Shown: in pieces, positions 13,501-26,300 of the stretch | Layout of the letters: the number at the start of each line of letters is the position of its first letter | How positions within the stretch are numbered: the stretch's first letter is position 1 | NCBI GenBank assembly: GCA_032622095.1 | Contig: CP136064.1 | Location: forward strand, 261,807,863 to 261,871,862 | Length of the DNA stretch: 64,000 nucleotides | From: Siphonodentalium dalli | Taxonomy: Eukaryota; Mollusca; Scaphopoda; Gadilida; Siphonodentaliidae | Reading direction: 5' to 3' | Translations under genes and position numbers: made by a program | The notes under the pieces: model-generated | The model's database searches: none | Seen by the model: the letters and a program-made list of their open reading frames with translations, nothing else | What the model was told of the DNA's origin: nothing

Positions 13501-14968
13501 GGTTGAAAACCTTACCGTTCTCGAAAATGGTCCAAACACCATTTGTACCCCCTCGGGGTGATGGGTGGGGGTGTTTCAAATTGGTGTTTAAATTGTGAAT
13601 TTAGGGTGGGGCACCCACACACACGCGGTCAAATCGGTTGAAATTCTTACCATTCTCGAAAGTTGTCTATACCACATGTTCACCCCCCCCCTGGGTCGCA
13701 CACCCAATGTGATTGGTGGGGGTCTGGTGTTTCTATTGGGTATTTGGGGCGGGCCACCCACCCATGCCGTCAAATCGGTAAAAATATTTACCGTTCTCGA
13801 GAATGGTCCATACACTATTTTCACACCTACGGGGTGTCACTCCCGGGGTGGTGTGGCTGGGGTGTTTCTATGGGGTATTTGGGGCGGGCCATCCACCCAT
13901 GCCGTCACGAAATTTGTCCATAACCTATTTTCACCTCTTCGGGGTGCCAACCCCAGATGTTGATGGGATGGGTCTGGTGTTTCTAGGGGGTATTTGGGGC
14001 GGGCCACCCACAAATGCCGTCAAATCGGTCGAAATTCTTACCGTTCTGGAAAGTGGTCGATACTGTTCTCGAAAATGGTCCATACCCCATTTTCACCTCT
14101 TCGTTGTTGATGGGCGGGGGTCTGGTGTCTATAGGGTGTATTTGGGACGAGCGACCACCCATGCCGTCAAATCGGTCGAAATACTTACCGTTCTCGAAAA
14201 TGGTTCATCCCCCATTTTCACCCCTTCTGTTGTCACCACCCGGGGGTGATGAGTGGGGAGTCTGGTGTTTCTAGTAGGTATTTGGGGCGGGCCACCCACC
14301 CAGCATGCAATCAAATCGGTCGAAATCCCAACTGTTCTTGAAAATGGTTTATACCCCATTTCACCCCTTCGGGGTGGCACCCCCGGTGGTGATAGGTTGG
14401 GCTCGGTGTGTTTGTGTCAGGCCACCGAACCGTTCAGTCAAATTGGTCGAAATCTGTACCGTTCTCGAAAATGGTCGATGCTGTTCTCGAAAATGGTCCA
14501 TATCCCATTTTCACCTCTTCGGGGTGGCAATCACCGGGTTTGCTGTGTGGGGGTCTGTCGTCTCTATGGGTGTTTGGGACGAACCACCCACCCATGCCGT
14601 CAAATCGGTCGAAATCCTTACCGTTCTTGGAAATAGTTTATACCCCATTTCACCCCTTCGCGTGGTAACACCCGGGGTGATTGGGTAGAGATTTCGAGTG
14701 TTTCTGAGATATATATGGGACGGGCCACCCACCCATGCCGTCAAATCGGTCCAAATCCTTACTGTTCTCGAAAATGGTCCATACCCCGAAGTGATTGGAA
14801 GGGAGTCGGTTGTTTCTAGGGAGTATTTGGGGTGGGCCACCCACCGTGCCGTCAAATCGGTTTAAATCCAATACTGTTCTCGAAAATGGTCCATACCCAA
14901 TTGTTACCCAATCGGGGTGGCACCCCCGTGGGTAATGGGTGGGGATGGGAGTTTCTGTGTGGTATGGT
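10532..14968. repeat. ~4436-bp satellite higher-order repeat, unit 2
   Basis: Second tandem copy. At its left edge a GTGTGGTATG motif is joined directly to ATACCCCATTTACACCC. The same junction recurs at 14969, whereas the end of unit 3 (19403) continues into an ordinary monomer. This marks the breakpoint at which the unit was first duplicated. Confidence 0.92.
12540..13324. mobile_element. 785-bp inverted-repeat element in satellite unit 2
   Basis: Same element at the equivalent place in unit 2, differing by single bases. It was copied by amplification of the higher-order unit and is not a separate insertion. Confidence 0.75.
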
Positions 14969-17900
14969 ATACCCCATTTACACCCATACGGAGTGTCACC
15001 CCCGGTGTGATCGGTCGGGTTCGGGATGTTTCTAGATGGGATTTGGGGCGGGCCACCCATCCGTGTCGTCCAATCGGTGGTATTTGGGGCGGGCTACCAA
15101 CATTTTATCCCATCGAAGTGGCACCCCCGAGTGATGGTGGGGGTATGGTGTGTCTATGGGTATTTGGGGCGGGCCAACCACCCAAGCCGTGATATCGGTC
15201 GAAATCCACACCGGTCTTGAAAATGGTCCGTACCCCATTTTCACCACCTGCGGTCAAATCGGTTGAAATTCTTACCCTTCTCGAAAGTTGTCTATACCAC
15301 ATGTTCACCCCCTGGGTGGCACCCCGGGTGATGGGTGGGGTCGGGTGTTTTTACGGGGTATTATGGGCGAGCCACCCACCCATGCCGTCAAATCGGTCTA
15401 AATTCTTACCCTTCTCGAAATTTATCCATACCCCATGTTCATCCCTGGGGTGGCATCCCCCAGGAGGTAATTGGTGGGGTATCGACGTGTTTCTTTGGGT
15501 TACTTGGGCGGACCACTCACCCATGGCGTCCAATCTGTGGAAATTCTTACCGTTCTCGAGTAAGGTCCATACCCCATTTTCACCCCTTCGGGTGGCACCA
15601 CCCAAGGGTGATGTCGGGTTCGGGTATTTATATGAGGTATTTGTGGCGGGCCAGCCACCCACGCCGTCAAATCGGTCGAAATCCTTACTATTCTCGAGTA
15701 TTGTCCATACCCCATGTTCACCCCTGCGGAGTGGCACCACCGGTGTGATAAGTGGGAGTCGGGTATTTCTAGGTGGTATTTGGGCGGGCCACCCACCCAT
15801 GGCGTCAAATCCATACGGCATTTTCACTCCCTATGGTGGCACCCCCACCGGAGTGATGGGTGGGGTGGGGTTTTTCTAGTGGGTATTTAGGGCGGGCCAC
15901 CCACCCTGTGGTGATGGCTTGGGAATCGGGTGTTCATAGGGGTTATTTGGGGCAAGCCACCGACCCATGCCATCAAATCGGTCGAAATCCTTACCGTTCT
16001 CAAAAATGGTTCATACCCCATGTTCACCCCCTTGGGGTGGCAGCCACTGGGGTTGATGCCTCGGGGGTCGGCGTGTTTCTAGGGGTTATTTGTGGTGGGC
16101 CATCACACATGCCATCAAATCGGGCGAAATCCTTTCCGTTCTCGAAAATGGTCCTTACCCCATGTTCACCTCCTCGGGTGGCAACCCGGGTGATGGGTGG
16201 GTGATCCGGGAGTTTCTATGGTATTTTGGGTAGATCACCCACCCATGCCGTCAAATCGGTCGAAATCCTTACCGTTCTCGAAAATGATCCATACCCCATT
16301 TTCACCTCCTCGGGGTGGCACCCCCGCAGGTGATTGGTATGGGATCGGTGTGTTTCTATGGTGTACTTGAGGTGGGCCACTCACCGTGCCGTCAAATCAG
16401 TGGAAATTATTACTCTCCTCGAAAAAATGTCCATACCCCATGTTCACCCCATGGGGTGGCACCCCATGAGGTGATTGGTGGTTCGGGTTGTTTCTATGGG
16501 GTACTTGGGGCGGGCCACTCACCCACGCGGTCAAATCGGTGCTAATTCTTACCGTTCTCGAAAATAGCCCATTTTCACCCCTCGGGGTGGCACCATTGAG
16601 CTGATGGTTGGAGGCCGGGTGTTTCTGATGGGTATTTGGGGCGGGCCACATACCCATGCCGTCAAATCGGTAAAAATCCTTACCGTTCTCGAAAATGATC
16701 CATACCCCATTTTCACACCCTCGGGTGCCACCCCGGAGAAATGGGTGGGGTCGGGGTGTTTCTAGGGGATAATTGGAGCGGGCCACCACCCAGGCCGTCA
16801 AATCGGTAGAAATCCTTACCTTACACCATTTTACCCCCTTCGGGGTGGCACCCGCGGGGTGATGGATGGGGCATTGTGCTGTGTCTAGGGGGTATTTGGG
16901 GCAGATCGCTCGAAATCCTTACCATTCTCCAAAATTGTCCATACCCCATTTAACACCCACGGGGTGGCACCCCGGGGCCTTGTACTATGGACCATAATAA
17001 TTGTAATCACAAGGTTAAGGGAGGTACACAGGAGGCGGGCAAGTGCAATAGACCACTGTATTGTAATAGTGTATATTATACCCGTGTGCATGTGGGCTCA
17101 TTGCCGATGGGTGATTGGGTTTGATCAGAATGGCATTCACACTGCGGCAATCAAGCGGTTGTCTCGTGGCAAACAACCTAAAGTCTGTATTGGAGTATTG
17201 ACCAATTATGACATTCGTGCAGGGATGTTGTTAGAGGGTCTCCTTTGTGGGTACACAACTTGGAGTTTAAACCTGCACCTGAGACCTTCTAGCTACGTCT
17301 CTTGTACATATTATCAATAGAATACTGCAGCGATTCTGAATGACAAACCAACTAGAAATTAAATACATCGTACGACTTGAATTGTTGGAACAGACGATAA
17401 CCATTGATGAAATATAACACAATGCACGAACGGTTGCGGTGTACTCACTGGGCGATTAATTAATGGATACCGATTACCACTAATCAAATTGAACACGGCT
17501 CACCCATGCACTAGCGATAACATCTCAATGAGTGTCTCCGAGGAATCATTTTTTTCATTGGTCAATCAAGTCACATGTGAAAAACTTATTATTTTATTGG
17601 TCACCAATTATTTTATTGGTCAACATGCATGTGAAAGCGGAATTACAAGAAGTCGCCTATACACTGTTAGAATAAGAGTGGAGGTCTATGGTAATCGACA
17701 CCTTTTGTGTGCCCCACTGAAGCTTGTGATTACAATAATTGTGTTCTATAGTATAGGGCCCGGGTTGATGGGTGGGTGGTCGGGGTGTTTTATGTGGTAT
17801 TTGGGGTGGGCCACCAACCCATTCCGTCAAATCGGTCTAAATTCCTACCCTCTGGGTGGCACCCCCGGGGTGATGGGCGGGGGTCGGGTGTTTCTTGGAG

Positions 17901-19402
17901 GTATATGGGCGGGACACACACCCATGTCGTCAAATCGGTTGAAAACCTTACCGTTCTCGAAAATGGTCCAAACACCATTTGTACCCCCTCGGGGTGATGG
18001 GTGGGGGTGTTTCAAATTGGTGTTTAAATTGTGAATTTAGGGTGGGGCACCCACACACACGCGGTCAAATCGGTTGAAATTCTTACCATTCTCGAAAGTT
18101 GTCTATACCACATGTTCACCCCCCCCCTGGGTCGCACACCCAATGTGATTGGTGGGGGTCTGGTGTTTCTATTGGGTATTTGGGGCGGGCCACCCACCCA
18201 TGCCGTCAAATCGGTAAAAATATTTACCGTTCTCGAGAATGGTCCATACACTATTTTCACACCTACGGGGTGTCACTCCCGGGGTGGTGTGGCTGGGGTG
18301 TTTCTATGGGGTATTTGGGGCGGGCCATCCACCCATGCCGTCACGAAATTTGTCCATAACCTATTTTCACCTCTTCGGGGTGCCAACCCCAGAGGTTGAT
18401 GGGATGGGTCTGGTGTTTCTAGGGGGTATTTGGGGCGGGCCACCCACAAATGCCGTCAAATCGGTCGAAATTCTTACCGTTCTGGAAAGTGGTCGATACT
18501 GTTCTCGAAAATGGTCCATACCCCATTTTCACCTCTTCGTTGTTGATGGGCGGGGGTCTGGTGTCTATAGGGGGTATTTGGGACGAGCGACCACCCATGC
18601 CGTCAAATCGGTCGAAATACTTACCGTTCTCGAAAATGGTTCATCCCCCATTTTCACCCCTTCTGTTGTCACCACCCGGGGGTGATGAGTGGGGAGTCTG
18701 GTGTTTCTAGTAGGTATTTGGGGCGGGCCACCCACCCAGCATGCAATCAAATCGGTCGAAATCCCAACTGTTCTTGAAAATGGTTTATACCCCATTTCAC
18801 CCCTTCGGGGTGGCACCCCCGGTGGTGATAGGTTGGGCTCGGTGTGTTTGTGTCAGGCCACCGAACCGTTCAGTCAAATTGGTCGAAATCTGTACCGTTC
18901 TCGAAAATGGTCGATGCTGTTCTCGAAAATGGTCCATATCCCATTTTCACCTCTTCGGGGTGGCAATCACCGGGTTTGCTGTGTGGGGGTCTGTCGTCTC
19001 TATGGGTGTTTGGGACGAGCCACCCACCCATGCCGTCAAATCGGTCGAAATCCTTACCGTTCTTGGAAATAGTTTATACCCCATTTCACCCCTTCGCGTG
19101 GTAACACCCGGGGTGATTGGGTAGAGATTTCGAGTGTTTCTGAGAGATATATGGGACGGGCCACCCACCCATGCCGTCAAATCGGTCCAAATCCTTACTG
19201 TTCTCGAAAATGGTCCATACCCCGAAGTGATTGGAAGGGAGTCGGTTGTTTCTAGGGAGTATTTGGGGTGGGCCACCCACCGTGCCGTCAAATCGGTTTA
19301 AATCCAATACTGTTCTCGAAAATGGTCCATACCCAATTGTTACCCAATCGGGGTGGCACCCCCGTGGGTAATGGGTGGGGATGGGAGTTTCTGTGTGGTA
19401 TG
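14969..19402. repeat. ~4436-bp satellite higher-order repeat, unit 3
   Basis: Third tandem copy, again near-identical. Beyond 19402 the sequence runs through one more ordinary monomer (to about 19505), and the recognisable high-identity satellite then stops. Confidence 0.92.
16976..17760. mobile_element. 785-bp inverted-repeat element in satellite unit 3
   Basis: Third co-amplified copy at the same offset within unit 3. Confidence 0.75.
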
Positions 19403-19505
19403 TGGGGCGGGCTACCCACCCATGCAGTCAAATCGGTCGAAACCCCTACCCTACGGTTATCGAAGATGGTACATACCCCATGTTCACCCCCTCGGGGTAG
19501 CACGG

Positions 19506-21285
19506 GGTATGATGTTCGTGTATGCCAGACACAGTTCTGAAATGTGACATTTCTATCGGTGTGACGTTATGAGAATAATACCGACAACTCAATGTACACG
19601 GTTTCAACTGAATTATTCCATCGACTTTTGGGAAACCTGAGCATGAGAGATTACAATTAATGCTATGCCGCGGCTTAATTGGCAAATGATACACTAAGGG
19701 ATTAGTTAATGTATTTGATTTAGTGTAACGCGGATCCCCAGGGCATAGTGGCACGCGCATCGTCGTGGGGCCATCCATCAGCATCCTTTGATTTCACTAA
19801 ATCGTACAAGGGGACCAGAAATGGCATGGGTGCGATATTTGAACCCCCCCCCTGGTGTTTGAGTTGATCGGGTGTGTTTTGATGTGTCTTCGGCTTAGAA
19901 ACAACCTATAACATACCATTTGCTTGACCCTATTTGGCATTTATCGTAGAACCTTGGTCCGCGGCCACCATGATGTTGTTGACGAAATATGTAACGAAAG
20001 AAGAGCCCTATTCTAACATTTTGACAAAATCTGTCATGGGGCAAATAATTGGTACGCTGGGCCAATTGCACCCATTTGGTTGTCGGCCATTTGGGTAGGT
20101 CGGATTTTGGGTTTGTTTCAAGAAAAAGAGTCCTGTGCTTTATATACATAGAAATAAATTTGAAATAACAATTTTAAAAGGAGTGAGTGGTATTTGATCG
20201 GGTGTCTAACTACATGACAAAAATCATTAAAATTACCTATCTGTATCCATACCATAAATGTGTTAGCAACGAACGCTTTTTACTGCTTCGTGCTGATCTC
20301 GACTTTTCTATATTCTATATCTAGAATAAGTCGTTTGTTTATGGCATATATAGTCATCATAATAGTATTTCGTGTATTTATACCTATATTTATTTCACGG
20401 GAAAATAGCCAGAAGGAACAAAAGTCAGTTTCGTTGTGTTTCTGCCACTTGCAATGAATATGTGTATTTTATCAGTGTGTTCTTCAATAACATTTTAGTG
20501 GTTAATGGACATATTGCAGGAAACTCCCCCTGATTATACAGACCCGGAACGACTGTAGAAGTTACTAAATGAGCCAATGATGGCGATGTGAAGTCAGAAC
20601 GAACGTGGAAGCTCCCGTACCTTATCATATCTCTATGAAAGAAGCGCATATAAACCTGATTGGCTTCGGTTTGATGTGATCGGGTGGGATAAGTGGCACG
20701 ATGGGCCAATTACACGCATGTGGTTGTTGGTTATTTATTCGAGTCGAATTTTGGAGTTGTTTCGAGAGAAAAAATGTCACGCGTGCTTACTCTAGAAATT
20801 TCAGCTTTAATTGTTAAATGTGAAATGACCGAAGGGCCCTATTCTAACATATTCACATAAATCAATCAAATGGCATACAAATGGCATAGAAACGCTCTTT
20901 ATTGCTTCTAAATTCGATATCGCGAATAAGTCTTTTGTACATGACATAATAGTTTCTCCAAATTATACCTATTTGGATGACGGAAAGCGGGTCAGAATCT
21001 GTGATTAAAATAGGTGGCGTTTGACCAAAGACTGTGACGTTCTGACCAAATTGAAATTTGGCCTTTCGTCTGTTCACGTTATGACACAATCAGCTTATTA
21101 TAATTTTTCCATCGACCCTGGAAGACCAAAGTATGAGCCATTAGAAGCGACGTCATGCAGCGCCTTAACCGTCAAATCATTATTGTCTATTCAGGACTAA
21201 TTAATGTAACTGATTTAGTTTCAAGCTGCTCCACAGTGCATACTGGCAGCTGCCTCGCCATTGATACCCCAGTAGTGGCATATAT
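19506..21285. repeat. Decayed fringe of the satellite/composite repeat families
   Basis: No gene is visible. Blocks near 19870-20050, 20526-20640 and 20815-20870 are diverged copies of the 484-bp composite; the CCGAAGGGCCCTATT box and the 'gattatacag.cccgga.cgact' box are recognisable. A segment near 19600-19770 is similar to 21095-21260 at a distance of about 1.49 kb, which suggests an older, longer tandem period. Confidence 0.6.
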
Positions 21286-21985
21286 TAATCTCGTCACAGA
21301 ACGATTGAAGGATGAATATATAAATAAGTATATTATCAGTGCAGACGATCCACACAGTAAACGAAGGCCATACAAACAATTCAAAACCATTTTTCGACTC
21401 GAACCATATCTAATACATACAATTTCTATCAAAGACCGTGAACAATTATGTAGACTTCGAATCAGCTGTCATTCATTAGAAATAGAAAAAGGCCAACACA
21501 AACGCCCACCGACGCCAGCCAATGATCGGATATTCAAGATGTGCAATACTAACTCAGTGGAAGACGAGAAGCATTTTGTTCTCCATTGTATCAAATACGA
21601 CAAATTGAGAAAAAGGCCTATATGAATCACTAAATTTCTAAGGGCCAGTAGTATCTCAAAATGCATATACATAATGCTAAACGACCAACCAAATACAAGT
21701 AATGTGATCAGTCGAGCTTTCAAAGAATTCTTTGAAATGAGAAAAGAAGCCCGAAGTTGATGAATAAATTAATAATTAATTTCTATTCCACACGATATCA
21801 TAGGCCTGCATACAGTTTATTTGCATGCTTATATTATTGAGCTCTACTAAGTCATTGTATAACTGTAGTATGAATATGTGGAAAGTTTATTATATGAACT
21901 ATGTATGTGTAAATTATATGTCTTATTATTATGTAATGCATACGGCTCACATGAGTGTTTTATGCTAATAAATATCATATCATAA
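21286..21985 (+). pseudogene. Non-LTR retrotransposon 3' end (C-terminal zinc-binding region and 3' UTR)
   Basis: The frame ending at 21625 carries a leucine/arginine-rich segment (CRLRISCHSLEIEKG) followed by C-x2-C...H-x4-C spacing (KMCNTNSVEDEKHFVLHC). This is typical of the C-terminus of CR1/Jockey-group LINE polyproteins. After a frame disruption near 21620 another frame gives AFKEFFEMRKEARS and a stop at 21757-21759, which resembles the usual tail of such ORFs. The following 220 bp behaves as a 3' UTR and ends in a short ATCAT-type repeat (AATATCATATCATA). Only the 3' end is present, as expected for 5' truncation during target-primed reverse transcription. Family assignment rests on motif recognition alone. 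Confidence 0.6.
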
Positions 21986-22330
21986 TTCCTCGCTGCATTG
22001 AAGCAATATTCTGAGGAAGAACGTGGATTGAACCCGATTTATTACCTCCACCCAATTTAAAGGTGCTCAATCCGATGCGATGATCCCCATATCATCCGAT
22101 TCCAACAACAACATTTTTTGAAATGCCGCTTCAGTTGTCATACTGGCACAATTGTCATGTCTCGCCATTGAGATCACAGTAGTGGCATATCTCGCGGCAA
22201 TGAAGCAATATTCTGAGTAAGAACGTGGATTGATCCCCGGTTTATTTCCTCCACCCAGATTAAAGGTACTCAATCCGATTCGATGGTCCCCATATCATCC
22301 GATTCCAACAACAACATTTTTTGAAAAGCC
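21986..22330 (+). repeat. ~200-bp direct duplication flanking the LINE insertion
   Basis: The segment from GAAGCAATATTCTGAG to CCAACAACAACATTTTTTGAAA occurs twice (about 21995-22122 and 22205-22327). The intervening CTCGCCATTG...CAGTAGTGGCATAT also occurs at about 21257-21285, just left of the LINE. The LINE therefore sits inside one unit of a small tandem repeat. Confidence 0.7.
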
Positions 22331-23066
22331 AGATCGATGTTCAATAACAACTCGAATTGCGGTGCCTGCAGATCAACGTATCACAAAGAAATTGAACATG
22401 TATTATTTACATGTAATGTGCCAGCCATGCATCAATTGAGATACAGTTTCTGGTCAATCACCATTGACTTCTTTGGGGTAGAATGTTTTATGTTTCTCGA
22501 TTCACTCTCGCAAAACCATCTATGTGACTTCCTAATCGGCGGCACAGCCTTCGTTCCTCCACTCGTTGTCATCAATGCTTGGGGAGATATTCTCACATTC
22601 GCCGCGAAATTCATGTACAAAGGATGCCAACTTTTACGAAACAATGCCCGTTAAGACTATACCCGATTGCTTGCGTGTGCTTGCTGCCTGCCAGAAAAGC
22701 AAGTCTTGTTGACATTAAAATGTTTGAGGGTGAAAAGGAGCATGGCTTAGTGAACATAAGATCAACATCTATACGCATGCGATATACACTTTCCTTATCT
22801 AAATGTGATCAAACTCTAATATGGTACATAGACCATACGGCTCATACGGCTGTAATGTACTGGAATTCAGTGTTGTTACTTTTTGCCGCCATTTTCTATG
22901 CTCAAATGTTGTTTGTATATATACTAAATAATGTTTGTAAATACCACTCTCACCTTTATGTGTACAAAACGCTCCAATTCGTTTATACAACACATACAAT
23001 GTATTGATGTATGATCTCCGTTAATGGAGGTTAATAAAGCTATATATATATATATATATATATATA
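22331..23066 (+). pseudogene. Second non-LTR retrotransposon 3' end with (TA)n tail
   Basis: The frame at 22337-22654 reads C-x2-C...H-x4-C (CGACRSTYHKEIEHVLFTC) followed by QLRYSFWSITIDFFG and DFLIGG. This is the layout of a LINE C-terminal zinc-binding segment. It has a stop at 22652-22654, then about 380 bp of non-coding sequence ending TTAATAAAGC and a (TA)n tract at 23041-23066 that serves as the 3' tail. Everything upstream of the zinc region is missing, so this is a dead-on-arrival 5'-truncated copy. It differs in sequence from the neighbouring LINE end and probably belongs to another family. Confidence 0.55.
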
Positions 23067-23353
23067 CCATCGACATATTTGCGAGCGTTAATTCGGATTG
23101 AGTACCTTTAACCGACTGTTGTGTTCAGCCACCCATTATCACGGCATACAAATAAACGACAATGCGAGAAATACTGTATAATTATAGTTATGGGTCGGCT
23201 GTGTTGTGTTACGCTGGCACAGCATTAATTTTGTCAATAATATTAGTCAATATGGCATTAACACAATTGATCCTTTCATATAATAACCTGAGATCAGTGC
23301 TTATAGTTGTGGTATGCTGTTCCAAGATTGCGACTGTTGTTTGCACGCAATAT

Positions 23354-23380
23354 GGGGGGTGGGGGGGGGGGGGGGTGGGA
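23354..23380 (+). repeat. Poly-G tract
   Basis: A G-run of more than 20 bases broken by single Ts. It is a candidate for length instability or G-quadruplex formation. No other function is inferred. Confidence 0.7.
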
Positions 23381-26300
23381 GTCACACTGGCAAGAGTTTT
23401 TTTAAAACTGTTTTAACTGCCATTTTATGAATGTTTAGAACGTTCTCAAATTTGCCTATATATGATATACTTCCCAGTCCTGCAATCTACTTTCTATTCC
23501 ACCGGTCAATTCAATTTGTTTAATCTTATCGACCAATAATACATAGATATTAAGATAACATATATTACATTTATGAACATGCATGACTTACATCATAAAT
23601 TTTCAAATGATACATTATAATATATGAACAGTATTTACAATATAAATAATATACTTGCCTGTTATATGTCATTGCCATTAATCTGATCCGTTTGGTTTAA
23701 TTCATTAGGGCTTACCATTCAGGTGTAATGCCATACCACGAGAGAGATATTTATTCCTCCAAATATGGGGACCATTATTGTACAATACATGTATATACAT
23801 ATACAAAAGTTAACTTGTGACATATATACACAATATAATTTAATTTGAGAAGGCTCATTTGAAGTCGATAGTGCGATCTAGTTTCTTATGTGATAATTAA
23901 AATATCAGGAGGTCGGATAACTTTCATGAAAGACAGACACAAAACGGAAGCTAATAAAGCCCGGCGTTCCAATGCAGAAACATCTGCTCAACACATTGAG
24001 CAACCTTCAAGCATCGGGGCGTTCGTATTACGTAATGTATCATCTGGTGGGAATTTCTGGCCTATACAGACAGCACGGAATTCCATGCTTCTTTGATGAT
24101 GAATAATGACTGGCAGAAATCCACTGCATTTGACCACCATGTGTGTTAATATCAGTGTCAAGTCGAATAGATCAGCATATCCACCCGGATAGCCGCCTAG
24201 TTTTATACTGTTGCTCAATATTTCATGTGTATTATAAGTGTTGGTCGATGTAGCTTGGAATACATTTAACACTGTAAGCAGGCGAGTGGACTTGCTAGTA
24301 GGAACACCAGAGGCTAAAGGCACGGGCGGCGTTTGTTGCAGAAATATTTATATTTGTCCAAATCGGCATTAACAGAAGGAACACAAAAATATATACAGTT
24401 CCGCTCGATGCCAAACATAATCAGCGCGTAGATAGTATATTGTCGTCAAGACGTACGATGTTGTACGTAAACAAGAGACTGCTCGTGTTACAGAAGTTGT
24501 GCTTAAGTTTATATAACACAGTGCAATTATATTGGTTAACACACACAAATGATATAAACGCTCTTTATTATTTCCATATCAGGAAAACCTTAACAAATAA
24601 CGCTCTTTGTGTTTACCATATCCGGACACAAAAAAAAAACCAGGAAACGTAACGTTTTTGCTTTCGTTTACACAACAAAAGGGGAAAATGACAATAACAT
24701 ACTGTTTATGCCATATTTCTGATTGACATAAGAACAAAGGCTCTATATTTTTACTAATCCTTCTGTTTATGGCGGTTTTTGACGGATGTGATTATTTTAA
24801 CAGCATACCCACCACCAACGCCGCCCGTATCTTTAACTTATGTTAAGAAATCATACCTATATAGTATATCGAAAATTCGTAATTATATGTTGGATTATGA
24901 CTATATATGGTCATATCTTGCCTGAAATAAACACAATACAATAGCAGTAATGTTTTTTTCCCCATTTACATACACACACAATATACATCTATTCAATTAT
25001 ATATGACCTGTCAAATGAACAGCGATTTCGTTCTATATTGTTAAATGGCTACGATATACGCTTTAACCTCTACTTATCCACGCATCTATGTACATGTACA
25101 TTGATTTGCAATGGTGTCGATATACCAAAACCATTGCTAGACACCAAATAATTCTGATCAAATTGGTCGACATAAACTCAAATGTTTTGTATCTCGTAAT
25201 TTGCTGTACATTTCAGTTTGATAAGGTTTCGAAAATTCAACCATTTCGTGCTTTATATGCAAACTACTTGGCTTCAAATTGAATAGGTGCGAAAAGTGTT
25301 GTTCCACATGTAAGTCATATTGTAGCTTGAAAGAAATCGAAGATGGTGCACCGTATTACCACTTATGGTTGCACACCAGGTTGCAGTGAATTATCTCCGA
25401 ACGCGACCAAATTTACATGGCATGGTCACATGTCACCCCGATAACGATGCCATGAAAATTTTGTAAGCGAATTACTCGCCCCTGAATGTTCAAAAAATAT
25501 ATATTTGCTCTCCATAATGGAGGAAAGTTGCTAATGGAGTAGCCGAAGCGCGCGCGAGGGTGAGATCAGACCAGAGGAGGCGGTACACGTCATATTTAGC
25601 AAAAAGAAATAGGAGTCAAATTGTTGAGCAAACAGTTAAGTCAACAATATTTTCAGTGTATATACTGTTGCCACGTCCCTGCAACGGTGTAAGGTACACG
25701 ATGCTGGTTGATCGCATCCATGACAGGGGGGGCGACGCACTCTATTTGTCATTGGTCATAACCAATGATTTCATGCAATGCATACATAAGCAGATGTTGA
25801 GTATATCGATGGATTATATGCGTGATTTATCACCATAATTACGAATTTTATGTTTTCAGTACGCTTTCATAGTGTTGAACATGAAATCTTGTTTGTCGGT
25901 GCCATGAATGTACATTTATATGTGGTGCGCTAAACATTGTTAATGTTAAGTGCTTTTAAAGATGCATTATCCGATTAAGTGCTTTTTAAGATGCATTATC
26001 CGATTGAAGAAATATTGTCGTTGTAACTTGGTGATATGGTGACCGTCTGATAAATTAAAATAACTGGGGTAAATATGTATGTATCACATTGTGTCACGCA
26101 TACATTTGGCGATTTACTACAAAAGCCAAACAGGAGGGAATATCTATCTTGAGCAGTGAGATCGCCTGCCGGCGCGTGTTAGCCCATCCATAACTAATAT
26201 AATCCGATGGCGCGCCTTAGGGGCGGCGGCAGATATCTCAAATTGTCTCAGCCCATAGTGTGCGCTATATATCTGCCCTGGCGGTTAATAGGAATTATGA

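Noticed and set aside
6463-18700. Many 80-220-codon reading frames on both strands of the satellite, repeated three times
   Set aside because: They repeat with the 140-bp and 4436-bp periods, exist on both strands at once, and translate into the same short peptide repeats in several frames. They are artefacts of a GC-rich, stop-poor satellite.
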